64,000 nt of DNA from Sphingomonas palmae (GTDB lineage: Bacteria > Pseudomonadota > Alphaproteobacteria > Sphingomonadales > Sphingomonadaceae), in NCBI RefSeq assembly GCF_900109565.1, contig NZ_FNZZ01000005.1, positions 1 to 64,000 on the forward strand, read 5' to 3'. The notes beneath the pieces are model-generated. The model had not been told where the DNA came from. It made no database searches and saw only the letters and a program-made list of their open reading frames with translations. Positions 37,765-47,945 of this stretch are shown piece after piece (position 1 is the first letter of the stretch; each line of letters starts with the position of its first letter). Made by a program: the position numbers and the translations under genes.

Positions 37765-38136
37765 AGGTGGAGGGGCTTCTGTTGCCCGGTGCCCTCCGAA
37801 CCGCTGGTTTCCCCTTCTGTTGCCCGGTGGGGTCCGAACCGCGCTATTTTGGTGTAACGTCAGACCGTTAGGTCTTCAGTTACGCCGCAATCGCGAGTGC
37901 TTCGTTATCGTTGGCACTTGTGTAATGGGCCGTTGCGGTGGTCCCATTCCGAGCGAAAACAGCGCCTTTCAACACACGTCGATCCTAGTTCGGCCCCATC
38001 AGCTGAGCCGCTTAGCCAACACGCTTCACGCATGTCGACGTTGCGGCACAAGTGGTGGAGCCGCCGGGTACCGCCCCCGGGTCCGCTGCGTCTATTCTAC
38101 GCCGCACTTTATCGCCATATCCGGGTAGAACCCGGC
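37765..38136 (-). ncRNA. ssrA: Two-piece permuted tmRNA (ssrA)
   Basis: Transfer-messenger RNA that rescues stalled ribosomes. Reading leftward, the acceptor piece comes first: a T-arm CCGGG/CCCGG, then CGGCTCC-ACCA with the encoded CCA ending at 38053. A spacer of about 55 bases, removed during maturation, follows. The coding piece starts at 37997 with GGGGCCG, pairing with CGGCTCC over seven base pairs to rebuild the acceptor stem. The tag frame at 37880-37915 reads ANDNEALAIAA then TAA, a typical alphaproteobacterial tag. A small hairpin (AGACC/GGTCT) and two tandem pseudoknots follow. The outer ends are approximate. Open frames drawn over this region are spurious. Confidence 0.93.
37769..37842 (-). 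repeat. Tandem tmRNA pseudoknots forming a 29-bp direct repeat
   Basis: Two 29-base copies (37776-37804 and 37814-37842) share 26 positions. Each folds as an H-type pseudoknot: stem 1 pairs TTCGG with CCGGG, and stem 2 pairs CCCC with GGGG in the tag-proximal copy but GGGC with GCCC in the distal copy. The bases that differ between copies are those of stem 2, and their partners differ to match, so pairing is kept in both. It is a structural duplication, not a CRISPR or mobile repeat. Confidence 0.75.
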
Positions 38137-38142
38137 ACGATC

Positions 38143-38170
38143 GATATAGGCACGGTCGCGCGGTTGTGAA
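38143..38170 (-). promoter_or_regulatory. ssrA promoter
   Basis: On the lower strand, TTCACA (38170-38165, 5 of 6 matches to TTGACA) and TATATC (38148-38143, 4 of 6 to TATAAT) are separated by 16 bases. This would start transcription near 38136, just ahead of the acceptor piece. Confidence 0.6.
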
Positions 38171-38251
38171 AGCCCGTACGTACGGGTTGATGCATCGCCG
38201 TTGCCGCCCGGTGCCACGTGCATGCCACATTGTCCGTGGATATAGTGGGAT

Positions 38252-38683
38252 ATGCTCACCCAGCGTTCGCGCTACGCCCTTCGTTCGATGCTGTTCCTCG
38301 CGCGCGCGCCTGCCGGCTCGCCGCCGATCCCGATGACGCGCATCGCCGCGGAAGCGACCGTACCGCGCAAGTTCCTCGAGCTGATTTTGGCCGACCTGCG
38401 CGACGCGCAACTGCTGCACAGCTATCGCGGCAAGATGGGCGGTTACGTGCTGTCGCGCCCGGCGCATCTGATTTCGCTCGGCGAGATCATCCGCGTGATC
38501 GAGGGGCCGCTGGCGCTCGTTCCCTGCGTGAGCCGCACCGCCTATCGTCCCTGCAAGGATTGCAAGAGCGAGATCGATTGCGAGATACGCGCCGCGATGA
38601 TGCGCGTGCGCGATGAGACCGCACGTATCCTCGACGGCACCAGCCTGGCGGACGCCACTGCGGACAAGCTCGTCGCCGCTTGA
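38252..38683 (+). CDS. Rrf2-family transcriptional regulator
   Basis: A 143-aa winged-helix regulator. MLTQRSRYALRSMLFLA and IAAEATVPRKFLELILADLR form the DNA-binding half, and GGYVLSRP the wing. Four Cys (92, 101, 104, 110) in PCVSRTAYRPCKDCKSEIDC fit the region that binds a [2Fe-2S] or [4Fe-4S] cluster in IscR, NsrR and RirA, so iron-sulfur, NO or redox sensing is likely. No isc or suf genes are adjacent, so the target is unknown. It faces the ssrA gene across a short shared promoter region. Confidence 0.88.
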   Translation: MLTQRSRYALRSMLFLARAPAGSPPIPMTRIAAEATVPRKFLELILADLRDAQLLHSYRGKMGGYVLSRPAHLISLGEIIRVIEGPLALVPCVSRTAYRPCKDCKSEIDCEIRAAMMRVRDETARILDGTSLADATADKLVAA

Positions 38684-40891
<2,208 letters not shown>

Positions 40892-41076
40892 AGCCGGTCA
40901 CCCTACCGCCGGGAAGCAGATGTTACCTTTTTGCAACGCACCACGACGCACGTGAATCCAGCGCGCGAATAGACTCGCGGCTGTAACCGAAGCGCAATAT
41001 TCCTCCGGCAGGGGCGCACCAACGGCGTGGCTCGCCGAAGGTTGCAGGGCCAGGGCTCTCAAGGGGAACATTGACG

Positions 41077-44000
41077 ATGCGGAACAACCTGTTGTGGGGC
41101 GTGGCGGCGGTTGCGCTCGTCGCACCGATGAGCGCGATGGCGCAGGAAACGACCTCGGCGATCCGCGGCACCGTGACCGCGGGCGGAACCCCGGTTGCCG
41201 GCGCCAACGTGACGATCACCAACACGACCACCAACGCGCGCGTCAACACCGCGACCGGCGCTGATGGCACGTTCAACGCCAACGGCCTGCCCGTCGGCGG
41301 CCCATACACGGTTGCGATCACCAGTCCGCAGGGAAGCCGCACCGTTACCGACATCTACACGGTGGTGCAGCAGCCGTTCACGCTGCCGGTCGACCTCGCC
41401 CCAGCAGCGGCGGAGGGCGCGGACGCTGGCGCGGGCGAGGACATCGTCGTCACCGCTTCGTCGATCCGCGGCGCGGGCGTCACCTCGGACGGTCCGCAGA
41501 CGGTGCTGACGCAGGCCGACGTGTCAAAGGTTGCATCGGTCAACCGCGACATCCGCGACATCCAGCGCCGCGACCCGTTCGCCACGCTCGATCTGTCGAA
41601 CGCGGGCGACCGCGGCGGTGCGGTCAGCTTCGCGGGCGTCAATCCGCGCTACAACCGCTTCACCATCAACGGCGTGACCGTCGGCGACACGTTCGGCCTC
41701 AACCAGGATGCCAGCCCGACCAACCGTGGCCCGGTGCCGTTCGACGCGATCGCGCAGGTCTCGGTCTCGATCGCACCTTATGACTTCCGCCAGTCGGGCT
41801 TCCAGGGCGGCGCGATCGACACCGTGCTCCTGTCGGGCACCAATGATTTTCACGGCACCGGTTTCTATTCGCAGAACACCGATGGCCTGTCGGGCGACAC
41901 GATTGGTGGCACCGTTCAGAACACGCCGAAGTACAAGTCGGAGACCTATGGCGCGACGTTCCGCGGCCCGCTGATCGCCGACAAGCTGTTCTTTATGGTC
42001 TCGGCCGAGCGTAACACCGACCCGCGTCCGTTCTCGACCCAGATCGCCTCGTACGGCGCAAATTCGGCTGCCGTGTCGAAGGCGGTTAACGATGTGCTGG
42101 GTATCGCCAGCACGCGCGGCCTCGCCGACGCCGCCGGTACCGTCCTGACGATCAACCCGCGCAAGGACGAGAAGATCACCGGTCGTATCGACTGGAACAT
42201 CGTGGACGGCCAGCGACTGTCGTTGTCGTACATCAACGCTTACGACGCGCTGGTCAGCCAGAACAACACGTCGGTCGGCAACGTTCAGTATGGTCTCGGC
42301 TCGAACGCCTATGCGCTGACCGAGTTGCTGAAGGCGGGTATTGTCCAGCTGAACTCGGACTGGACCGACAACTTCTCAACCGAAGCACGCGGTATCTACA
42401 AGTACAACAAGCGTGGTCAGGAGCCGCTCAACGGCCGCAGCATCGGTCAGTTCGGCGTTTGCGACGACGCGACCTCGATCGGCAGCACGACCGGCTGCTC
42501 GACCAACGTGCCGCGCATCTACTTCGGCCCCGACGTCTCGCGCCAGACGAACCAGCTGTTCTTCGACACGTGGGAAGGCTCGCTGCTCGCGCGCTATACC
42601 GCGGGTGCGCACCAGGTGCAGGCGCTGGTCGACGTGACGCAGAACCGCACGTTCAACAACTTCATCCAGAACAGCATCGGCACCTATTACTTCGATTCGC
42701 TGGCTGATTTCCGCGCCGGCAACGCCAACCAGCTGCAATATACCGCGCAGCTGCCGGGCATCAGTGCAGCGGCCGATTTCCGCTATACCCAGTTCACTTT
42801 CGGCCTGCAGGACGAGTGGCAGGTCACTGACACGCTCGCGGTGACGTACGGCGCGCGCTACAGCATGTACGCGATGAAGGAGCAGCCGACCTTCAACCAG
42901 TATTTCACGCAGCGTTACGGCTTCAGCAACCTGCAGACCTACAACGGTCTCGATCAGTTCGAGCCGCGCTTCAGCTTCGACTGGAAGCCGACCAACTTCC
43001 TCGGCGGTCTGAAACTGCGCGGTGGCGCCGGTATCTTCGGTGGCGGTTCGCCCGACATCTATCTGTCGAACAGCTTCTCGAACACGGTGACGACCAGCGC
43101 GATCAATATCACGCGTGATGGCGCCGGCTTGAACACGTGTGGCGCGTCCGTGCCGGCCGCGATCTGCACCGCGGCGCTCAACAACGTGACCGGCAACGTG
43201 CCGGCCTCGGTTGCCGCTTACGCTGCCAACACCACCAACCCGACGACGTTGCAGCGCACCCGCACCGGCGCGCTCGACCGCGATTTTCACCTGCCGCGTT
43301 CGCTCAAGGCGACGCTATCGGGCGATTACCGCTTCATGGGCTTCAATCTCGGCGCCGATTATTATTACTCGAAGAACATCGACGGCGTGATCTTCACCGA
43401 CCTGCGCTCGGTGCCGATCGGCGTGTTGCCGGACGGTCGCCCGCGCTACGGTGCCGTGACCGCCTTCGGCGATGCCAATTACGACATCCTGACGACCAAC
43501 AGCTCGCGCGGACACAGCCACATCATCGTGGCGCGCGTGAACAAGGACTTCGACTGGGGTCTGACGCTGGGCGGCAGCTACACCCGCCAGTGGGTCAAGG
43601 ATGTCGGCAGCGCGACCTCGTCGACGATCAACTCGAACTACCAGAACCAGCTGTTCGCCGATCCGAACAGCCCTGCGTACGGAACGTCGAACGACCAGAT
43701 CAAATGGCAGTTCAAGTATTCGGTCGGCTACGATCACGCCTTCTTCGGTGATTATCGCACGGTCGTTCAGCTGTTCGGCGAAACCCGCGCGGGACGCCCG
43801 TTCAGCTACACGATGCTCGACAACGTCAACACACGTTCGACGGTGTTTGGCACGGTGTTGAACGGCAATGCGCCGACCAACCTGCTGTACGTGCCGACTG
43901 GCACGGCCGATCCGCTGATCCAGTATGACTCGCCGAACACGGCCGCTGCACTCGACGCGTATATTAACTCGCACTCAGATCTGTCGAAGGCGCGCGGTAC

Positions 44001-44352
44001 GATCATCGACAAGAACACGGCGCGCAGCCGTGCCTTCACCCGCATCGATCTCCACCTCGAGCAGGAAATTCCGACCTTCGTGGGTGGATCGCGGCTGTCG
44101 ATCTTCGCCGACATCAACAATGTGCCCAACCTGCTCAACAGCAAGTGGGGCGGCCTGCGCCAGTTCGGCTTCCCGTACGGTGCGGCACTCGTGACCGTGC
44201 AGTGCGTGACGGCGGGTGGCACGGTGAACACCGCGTCGAACCAGCAGTGCGCGCAGTACCGCTACTCCGCGTTCAACTCGCCGAACACCGGCTCGGTCAA
44301 CTTCACGCAGTCGCTCTACCAGATCCGTCTGGGCGCGCGCTTCACCTTCTAA
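41077..44352 (+). CDS. OAR-like TonB-dependent receptor with CarboxypepD-regulatory domain
   Basis: A 1091-aa outer-membrane protein. The signal peptide ends in SAMAQ. Residues about 22-105 form a transthyretin-like carboxypeptidase regulatory domain (IRGTVTAGGTPVAGANVTITN). A plug domain (DIVVTASSIRG, RFTINGVTVGD) and a long barrel follow, ending LYQIRLGARFTF with the C-terminal Phe outer-membrane signal. This layout is the OAR family, often importing peptides or oligosaccharides. AGGGGA lies 9 bases before the ATG. It ends at a strong terminator and is followed by a LytS/LytTR pair that may regulate it. Confidence 0.92.
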   Translation: MRNNLLWGVAAVALVAPMSAMAQETTSAIRGTVTAGGTPVAGANVTITNTTTNARVNTATGADGTFNANGLPVGGPYTVAITSPQGSRTVTDIYTVVQQPFTLPVDLAPAAAEGADAGAGEDIVVTASSIRGAGVTSDGPQTVLTQADVSKVASVNRDIRDIQRRDPFATLDLSNAGDRGGAVSFAGVNPRYNRFTINGVTVGDTFGLNQDASPTNRGPVPFDAIAQVSVSIAPYDFRQSGFQGGAIDTVLLSGTNDFHGTGFYSQNTDGLSGDTIGGTVQNTPKYKSETYGATFRGPLIADKLFFMVSAERNTDPRPFSTQIASYGANSAAVSKAVNDVLGIASTRGLADAAGTVLTINPRKDEKITGRIDWNIVDGQRLSLSYINAYDALVSQNNTSVGNVQYGLGSNAYALTELLKAGIVQLNSDWTDNFSTEARGIYKYNKRGQEPLNGRSIGQFGVCDDATSIGSTTGCSTNVPRIYFGPDVSRQTNQLFFDTWEGSLLARYTAGAHQVQALVDVTQNRTFNNFIQNSIGTYYFDSLADFRAGNANQLQYTAQLPGISAAADFRYTQFTFGLQDEWQVTDTLAVTYGARYSMYAMKEQPTFNQYFTQRYGFSNLQTYNGLDQFEPRFSFDWKPTNFLGGLKLRGGAGIFGGGSPDIYLSNSFSNTVTTSAINITRDGAGLNTCGASVPAAICTAALNNVTGNVPASVAAYAANTTNPTTLQRTRTGALDRDFHLPRSLKATLSGDYRFMGFNLGADYYYSKNIDGVIFTDLRSVPIGVLPDGRPRYGAVTAFGDANYDILTTNSSRGHSHIIVARVNKDFDWGLTLGGSYTRQWVKDVGSATSSTINSNYQNQLFADPNSPAYGTSNDQIKWQFKYSVGYDHAFFGDYRTVVQLFGETRAGRPFSYTMLDNVNTRSTVFGTVLNGNAPTNLLYVPTGTADPLIQYDSPNTAAALDAYINSHSDLSKARGTIIDKNTARSRAFTRIDLHLEQEIPTFVGGSRLSIFADINNVPNLLNSKWGGLRQFGFPYGAALVTVQCVTAGGTVNTASNQQCAQYRYSAFNSPNTGSVNFTQSLYQIRLGARFTF

Positions 44353-44376
44353 GGACGCCGGCCTCGGCGCCTTTTC

Positions 44377-44413
44377 GGGCCGTCACCTTCGCGGGTGGCG
44401 GCCCTTCTTTTTT
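44377..44413 (+). terminator. Intrinsic terminator of the OAR-like receptor gene
   Basis: An 11-bp stem GGGCCGTCACC/GGTGGCGGCCC with one T-G pair, a 6-base loop, then TTCTTTTTT. It starts 24 bases after the stop codon and separates the receptor from the kinase gene. Confidence 0.9.
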
Positions 44414-44448
44414 GCGCGGTCCGCGTCGCGCGTGTAGGTGTAGGCGCG

Positions 44449-45615
44449 ATGGCGACCACTCCCGCTTCGCTCGACCACGCGCTGCCCGGCACGACCGCGG
44501 CCGTTGCGCCCGTCCCCACGGCGCTGGCGGGTAATCGCCCGCTGTCGATCCGCCCGTTCTTCGAAGACAAGTCGGCGGCGTTCTGGAAATTGCAGGCGGC
44601 GGGCTGGACCGGCTACCTGGTGCTGCGCTCGGTCTCATCGCTGTCGACCAGCTTCACGCTGCAGCAGATCGTGCCCGTCATAGTTGAATCGATCGTCGGC
44701 TATTGCATCACATTGCTGCTGTCGGTGCTCTACGGTTACTATCGCCGACTGCCGCGCGTGACGGGTATCCTCTTGTCGATCTTCACGCTCGGCGCGGGCA
44801 CGTTCCTCTACGCGACGCTCGACGCCTTCTCGTTCAGCTTCATCAAGCTGTCGGCGCCCGGCGTCGACCTGTCGCTGCTGCTCGGCACGCTGTTCCTCAA
44901 CTTCACCGTGCTGGCGGGCTGGTCGGCGCTCTATTTCGGGATCAACTTCTACCTGCTGGTCGAGGACCAGATCGACCAGATGGAGCATCTGGAGATTCAG
45001 GCCTCGTCGGCGCAGCTGGCGATGTTGCGCTATCAGCTCAATCCGCATTTCCTGTTCAACACGCTCAACTCGATCTCGACTTTGGTGCTGTTGAAACAGA
45101 CCGAGCGCGCGAACGCGATGCTGTCGCGGCTGTCGTCGTTCCTGCGCTACACGCTCGCCAACGAACCCACCGCGCACGTCACGGTCGCGCAGGAGGTCGA
45201 GACATTGAAGCTCTATCTCGAGATCGAGAAGATGCGGTTCGAGGACCGGCTTCGGCCGAAGTTCGACATCGACCCCGCGGTCGAAAAGGCGCGGCTGCCG
45301 TCGCTGCTGCTCCAGCCACTGGTCGAGAATGCGATCAAATATGCGGTTACCCCGCAGGAGGACGGCGCGGAAATCTGCGTCTCAGCGCGGCTCGTCGGGG
45401 ATCGCGTGCTGCTCGGCGTATCCGACACCGGTCCGGGATTGCTGCCGAACAAAAACCGGCCGAGCCTTTCAACCGGCGTCGGCATCGCCAATATCAGGGA
45501 GCGACTGGCGCAGGCATATCCCGGCGACCACCGCTTCGCGGTCCGGGCGATGCCGGCGGGCGGGTTCGGGATCGAGATCGAGATCCCCTATCAGCTGGAG
45601 GAACCCGGGCGCTGA
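44449..45615 (+). CDS. LytS/AlgZ-type sensor histidine kinase
   Basis: A 388-aa membrane kinase that pairs with the LytTR regulator 51 bases downstream. Four hydrophobic helices (about residues 55-170) lie ahead of a short coiled coil (VEDQIDQMEHLEIQ). The His_kinase domain has His200 in YQLNPHFLFNTLNSIS, the N-box Asn295 in PLVENAIKYA, and DTGPG in the ATP lid. No separate periplasmic sensor domain is present, so the ligand is sensed in or at the membrane. Confidence 0.9.
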   Translation: MATTPASLDHALPGTTAAVAPVPTALAGNRPLSIRPFFEDKSAAFWKLQAAGWTGYLVLRSVSSLSTSFTLQQIVPVIVESIVGYCITLLLSVLYGYYRRLPRVTGILLSIFTLGAGTFLYATLDAFSFSFIKLSAPGVDLSLLLGTLFLNFTVLAGWSALYFGINFYLLVEDQIDQMEHLEIQASSAQLAMLRYQLNPHFLFNTLNSISTLVLLKQTERANAMLSRLSSFLRYTLANEPTAHVTVAQEVETLKLYLEIEKMRFEDRLRPKFDIDPAVEKARLPSLLLQPLVENAIKYAVTPQEDGAEICVSARLVGDRVLLGVSDTGPGLLPNKNRPSLSTGVGIANIRERLAQAYPGDHRFAVRAMPAGGFGIEIEIPYQLEEPGR

Positions 45616-45666
45616 GGCCCGCCCCTCCCCCCGCCACCGGTGCGCGTGATGGAGTGTGTAGAGTAA

Positions 45667-46476
45667 ATGACGATCAGGACCATTCTCGTCGATGACGAGC
45701 CGCTCGCGATCCAGGGGCTCGAGCTGCGGCTGCAGGCGCACGACGACGTGGAGATCATCGCCAAGTGCCAGAACGGGCGCGAGGCGATCAGCGCGATCAA
45801 GACGCACAAGCCCGACCTCGTCTTTCTCGACATCCAGATGCCGGGGTTCGACGGCTTCTCGGTCGTGCAGGGATTGATGGATGTCGAGCCGCCGCTGTTT
45901 GTGTTCGTGACCGCTTATTCCGACCATGCGATCCGCGCGTTCGAGGCGCAGGCGACCGACTATCTGATGAAGCCGGTCGAGGAAGCGCGTCTGGCCGAGA
46001 CTCTCGACCGCGTGCGGCAGCGATTGTCCGAGCGCGGCAGCGTCGAAGAGGCTGCCAAGCTGAAGGAGGCCCTCGCCGAGCACGCGCCCGAGGCGGCGGC
46101 CGAGATCGCGGCGGAGAGCGACGGCGGTGATCAGGTCGCGGCCAATCGCTACGAGAAGATGATCAACGTGAAGGATCAGGGGCAGATCTTCCGCGTCGAC
46201 GTCGACACGATCGAGCTGATCGAGGCGGCGGGCGATTACATGGTCATCAAGACCGCGGCCAACACGCTGATCCTGCGCGAAACGATGAAGGACTTGGAAA
46301 AACGCCTCGACCCCCGCCGGTTCCAGCGCATCCATCGCTCGACGATCGTCAACCTCGACCTCGTCAAGCAGGTCAAGCCGCACACCAACGGCGAGTGTTT
46401 CCTGGTACTCGATTCTGGGTCGAGCGTGAAGGTATCGCGGTCCTACCGCGACGTGGTGGCGCGGTTCGTCCATTGA
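45667..46476 (+). CDS. LytTR-family response regulator
   Basis: A 269-aa regulator. The receiver domain has acidic residues DDE at 9-11, phosphoacceptor Asp55 in LVFLDIQMPG, Thr in FVTAYSDHA, and Lys in YLMKPVEE. A charged Ala/Glu linker (residues about 120-160) leads to a LytTR DNA-binding domain (VDTIELIEAAGDYMVI, RRFQRIHRSTIVNLDLV, KVSRSYRD). It is the cognate partner of the upstream kinase. LytTR proteins bind direct repeats near promoters; the OAR-like receptor is a candidate target. Its stop overlaps the TTG of the next gene. Confidence 0.93.
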   Translation: MTIRTILVDDEPLAIQGLELRLQAHDDVEIIAKCQNGREAISAIKTHKPDLVFLDIQMPGFDGFSVVQGLMDVEPPLFVFVTAYSDHAIRAFEAQATDYLMKPVEEARLAETLDRVRQRLSERGSVEEAAKLKEALAEHAPEAAAEIAAESDGGDQVAANRYEKMINVKDQGQIFRVDVDTIELIEAAGDYMVIKTAANTLILRETMKDLEKRLDPRRFQRIHRSTIVNLDLVKQVKPHTNGECFLVLDSGSSVKVSRSYRDVVARFVH

Positions 46477-47013
46477 TCTCGGTGGCGGCCCTGCTCGCGC
46501 TGACGGGGCCGGCCGCGGCGGTGTGCAAGGGTGCGCCGCAAGCGCCCGCTGCTGATTACCTTGCCGACGAGAATGCGCATCGTGCGCTCCGCGACGAGAT
46601 GGGCGTGCCGATGCCGACCGCTCCGGAGCATATCACGATCTACGCGGAGGGCGGACACCTTGAGACGACGCGGATCAGCATCGTCGCGACCCGCGCGCCC
46701 GATGGCCGATGGCCGATGGCACAGTAACGCGATCGGTCGCAGCAAGATTTGGGTGGAGAGCGCGACGCCGAGCGATATGTCACGCGTGACGCGCACGTTG
46801 TCCGCCGAGGACAGCCGGAAGATCGATACTTTGCTCGAACGGCCGGAATTCTGGCGGCAGCGCTTGATACCCCGCACCTACGACGGACCCCCACCACGCG
46901 GCCTAATGTCACGACAGATTGACGTGGTGACGCCGCAGTGTTCGCAGCGCTGGGTCACGATGGGGAACCAGCCGGCGCTGCTTGCCGAGTTGGACGGGCT
47001 GGTCACGCCTTAG
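46473..47013 (+). pseudogene. Secreted hypothetical protein, frameshifted by a 7-bp repeat
   Basis: A TTG overlapping the regulator stop (TTGA) opens a frame with a signal-like helix (LISVAALLALTGPAAAV) and an exported domain containing EHITIYAEGGHLETTRISIVATRAPDGRW. It then stops early at 46727. The continuing sequence, starting HSNAIGRSKIWVESA, lies in another frame and runs to 47013. Between them GATGGCC occurs twice plus a third partial copy (46701-46720); taking out one 7-base unit joins the frames into about 177 aa. No family is recognised. Coupling to the LytTR gene suggests it belongs to that signalling unit. Confidence 0.7.
46701..46720. repeat. GATGGCC tandem repeat causing a frameshift
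   Basis: Units at 46701-46707 and 46708-46714 are identical and a third begins at 46715 (GATGGC then A). Loss of one unit restores an open frame, so this is a candidate slipped-strand site. Confidence 0.75.
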
Positions 47014-47044
47014 AGGCGGCGGCCCTATACGTCGGCTCTCTCGA

Positions 47045-47332
47045 TTAATCGTCCGCGTCGACCTGCTCGCCTGCATCACCCTCGCCCGCCTCGCCGCCAC
47101 TCTGATACCACGCCTCGACCGGGCCCATCAGCTTGATCGTCAGCGGACGGCCGTGGCGGTCCATCTTCTTGCCGAGCGCGACGCGGATCCAGCCCTCGGA
47201 GATGCTGTATTCCTCGACGTCGGTACGCTCATTGCCCTTGAAGCGGATGCCGACGCCGCGCTCCAGCGCGTCGCGGTCGAAATGCGGGCTGCGGGGATCG
47301 ATCGAGAGATGGTCGGGGGGCGTATCGGTCAT
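47045..47332 (-). CDS. DUF3297 family protein
   Basis: A 95-aa soluble protein matching DUF3297 nearly end to end: PPDHLSIDPRSPHFD, LERGVGIRFKGNERTDVEEYSISEGWIRV, and GRPLTIKLMGPVEAWY. The family is widespread in proteobacteria and is annotated in places as a glutathione peroxidase-like or unknown protein; no activity is established that I can name. An acidic tail (GEGDAGEQVDADD) extends beyond the family core. Confidence 0.88.
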   Translation of the reverse strand: MTDTPPDHLSIDPRSPHFDRDALERGVGIRFKGNERTDVEEYSISEGWIRVALGKKMDRHGRPLTIKLMGPVEAWYQSGGEAGEGDAGEQVDADD

Positions 47333-47368
47333 CGCGCGCGCCTACCCCGCTCATGCGCGACGTGCCAA

Positions 47369-47406
47369 CAAAAAAGCGGCGCGAGGGGGTGCTACCCTCG
47401 CGCCGC
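47369..47406 (-). terminator. Intrinsic terminator of the Tyr/Gly-rich protein gene
   Basis: A 12-bp perfect stem GCGGCGCGAGGG/CCCTCGCGCCGC around a 7-base loop, followed on the lower strand by six T. It lies 28 bases past the stop of the leftward gene and also lies just upstream of the DUF3297 gene. Confidence 0.88.
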
Positions 47407-47433
47407 TCAGGCGAACCAGCTGCTAGTTGGTGC

Positions 47434-47805
47434 TTACCAACCGTAATACCCGCGCGGTCCATAATAGCCGCGGTAGGGATCACGGTAATATTCGCGGTAC
47501 ACCATGCGGGGCGGCGGCGCGTAATAATCGCGGTAGTAACCGCGCGGCACCGGTCGATAACGCGGGCCGTAATAGCCGTTGTAGCCGTAATAACCGCGGT
47601 CGTAGTAGCGGTCGCGGTTGCTCGACGCGATCGCCGCGCCGACACCCAGACCGACGACGCCGCCCAGGATCGCGGCCGCCGCGGTGTCGCCACCGCGATG
47701 GCCGCGATACCCACGCCAGCGCTGCGCGTCCGCGGGTGCGGCAGCGGTGATTGCAGTGGCGGCGAGCGCGATGCCCATCCCCGCCTTGGTCAGAAAACCA
47801 TTCAT
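47434..47805 (-). CDS. Tyr/Gly/Arg-rich secreted protein with a glycine-zipper segment
   Basis: A 123-aa protein with a signal peptide ending PADAQ, a short Gly-zipper-like hydrophobic stretch (AAAAILGGVVGLGVGAAIASS), and a long tail of Tyr, Arg, Gly and Pro (YYGYNGYYGPRYRP, GYYGPRGYYGW). Similar proteins are common in sphingomonads and are thought to be periplasmic or surface-associated. No enzyme motif is present. GGAGG 6 bases before the ATG is a strong ribosome site, and a good terminator follows. Confidence 0.75.
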   Translation of the reverse strand: MNGFLTKAGMGIALAATAITAAAPADAQRWRGYRGHRGGDTAAAAILGGVVGLGVGAAIASSNRDRYYDRGYYGYNGYYGPRYRPVPRGYYRDYYAPPPRMVYREYYRDPYRGYYGPRGYYGW

Positions 47806-47945
47806 CTCGAACCTCCTTACAGAGTTACGCTCGGTTCGCACGATTGGTTGAACGCAAGTCTTGCGAGCGTGTTTCACGCCATAGGCGATTCGCACTGAAC
47901 ACAGGCGGAATGCGACATTCACGTGAGGTTTAGGCGCGCCTTCGC

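Noticed and set aside
37776..37842. Two-copy 29-bp repeat as a CRISPR remnant or mobile repeat
   Set aside because: Only two copies with a 9-base gap, and the differences are explained as paired changes within tmRNA pseudoknots.
37820..38169. Open frames over the ssrA locus
   Set aside because: They cover the tmRNA structure in both pieces and show no protein family; the RNA explanation accounts for the tag, CCA end and stems.
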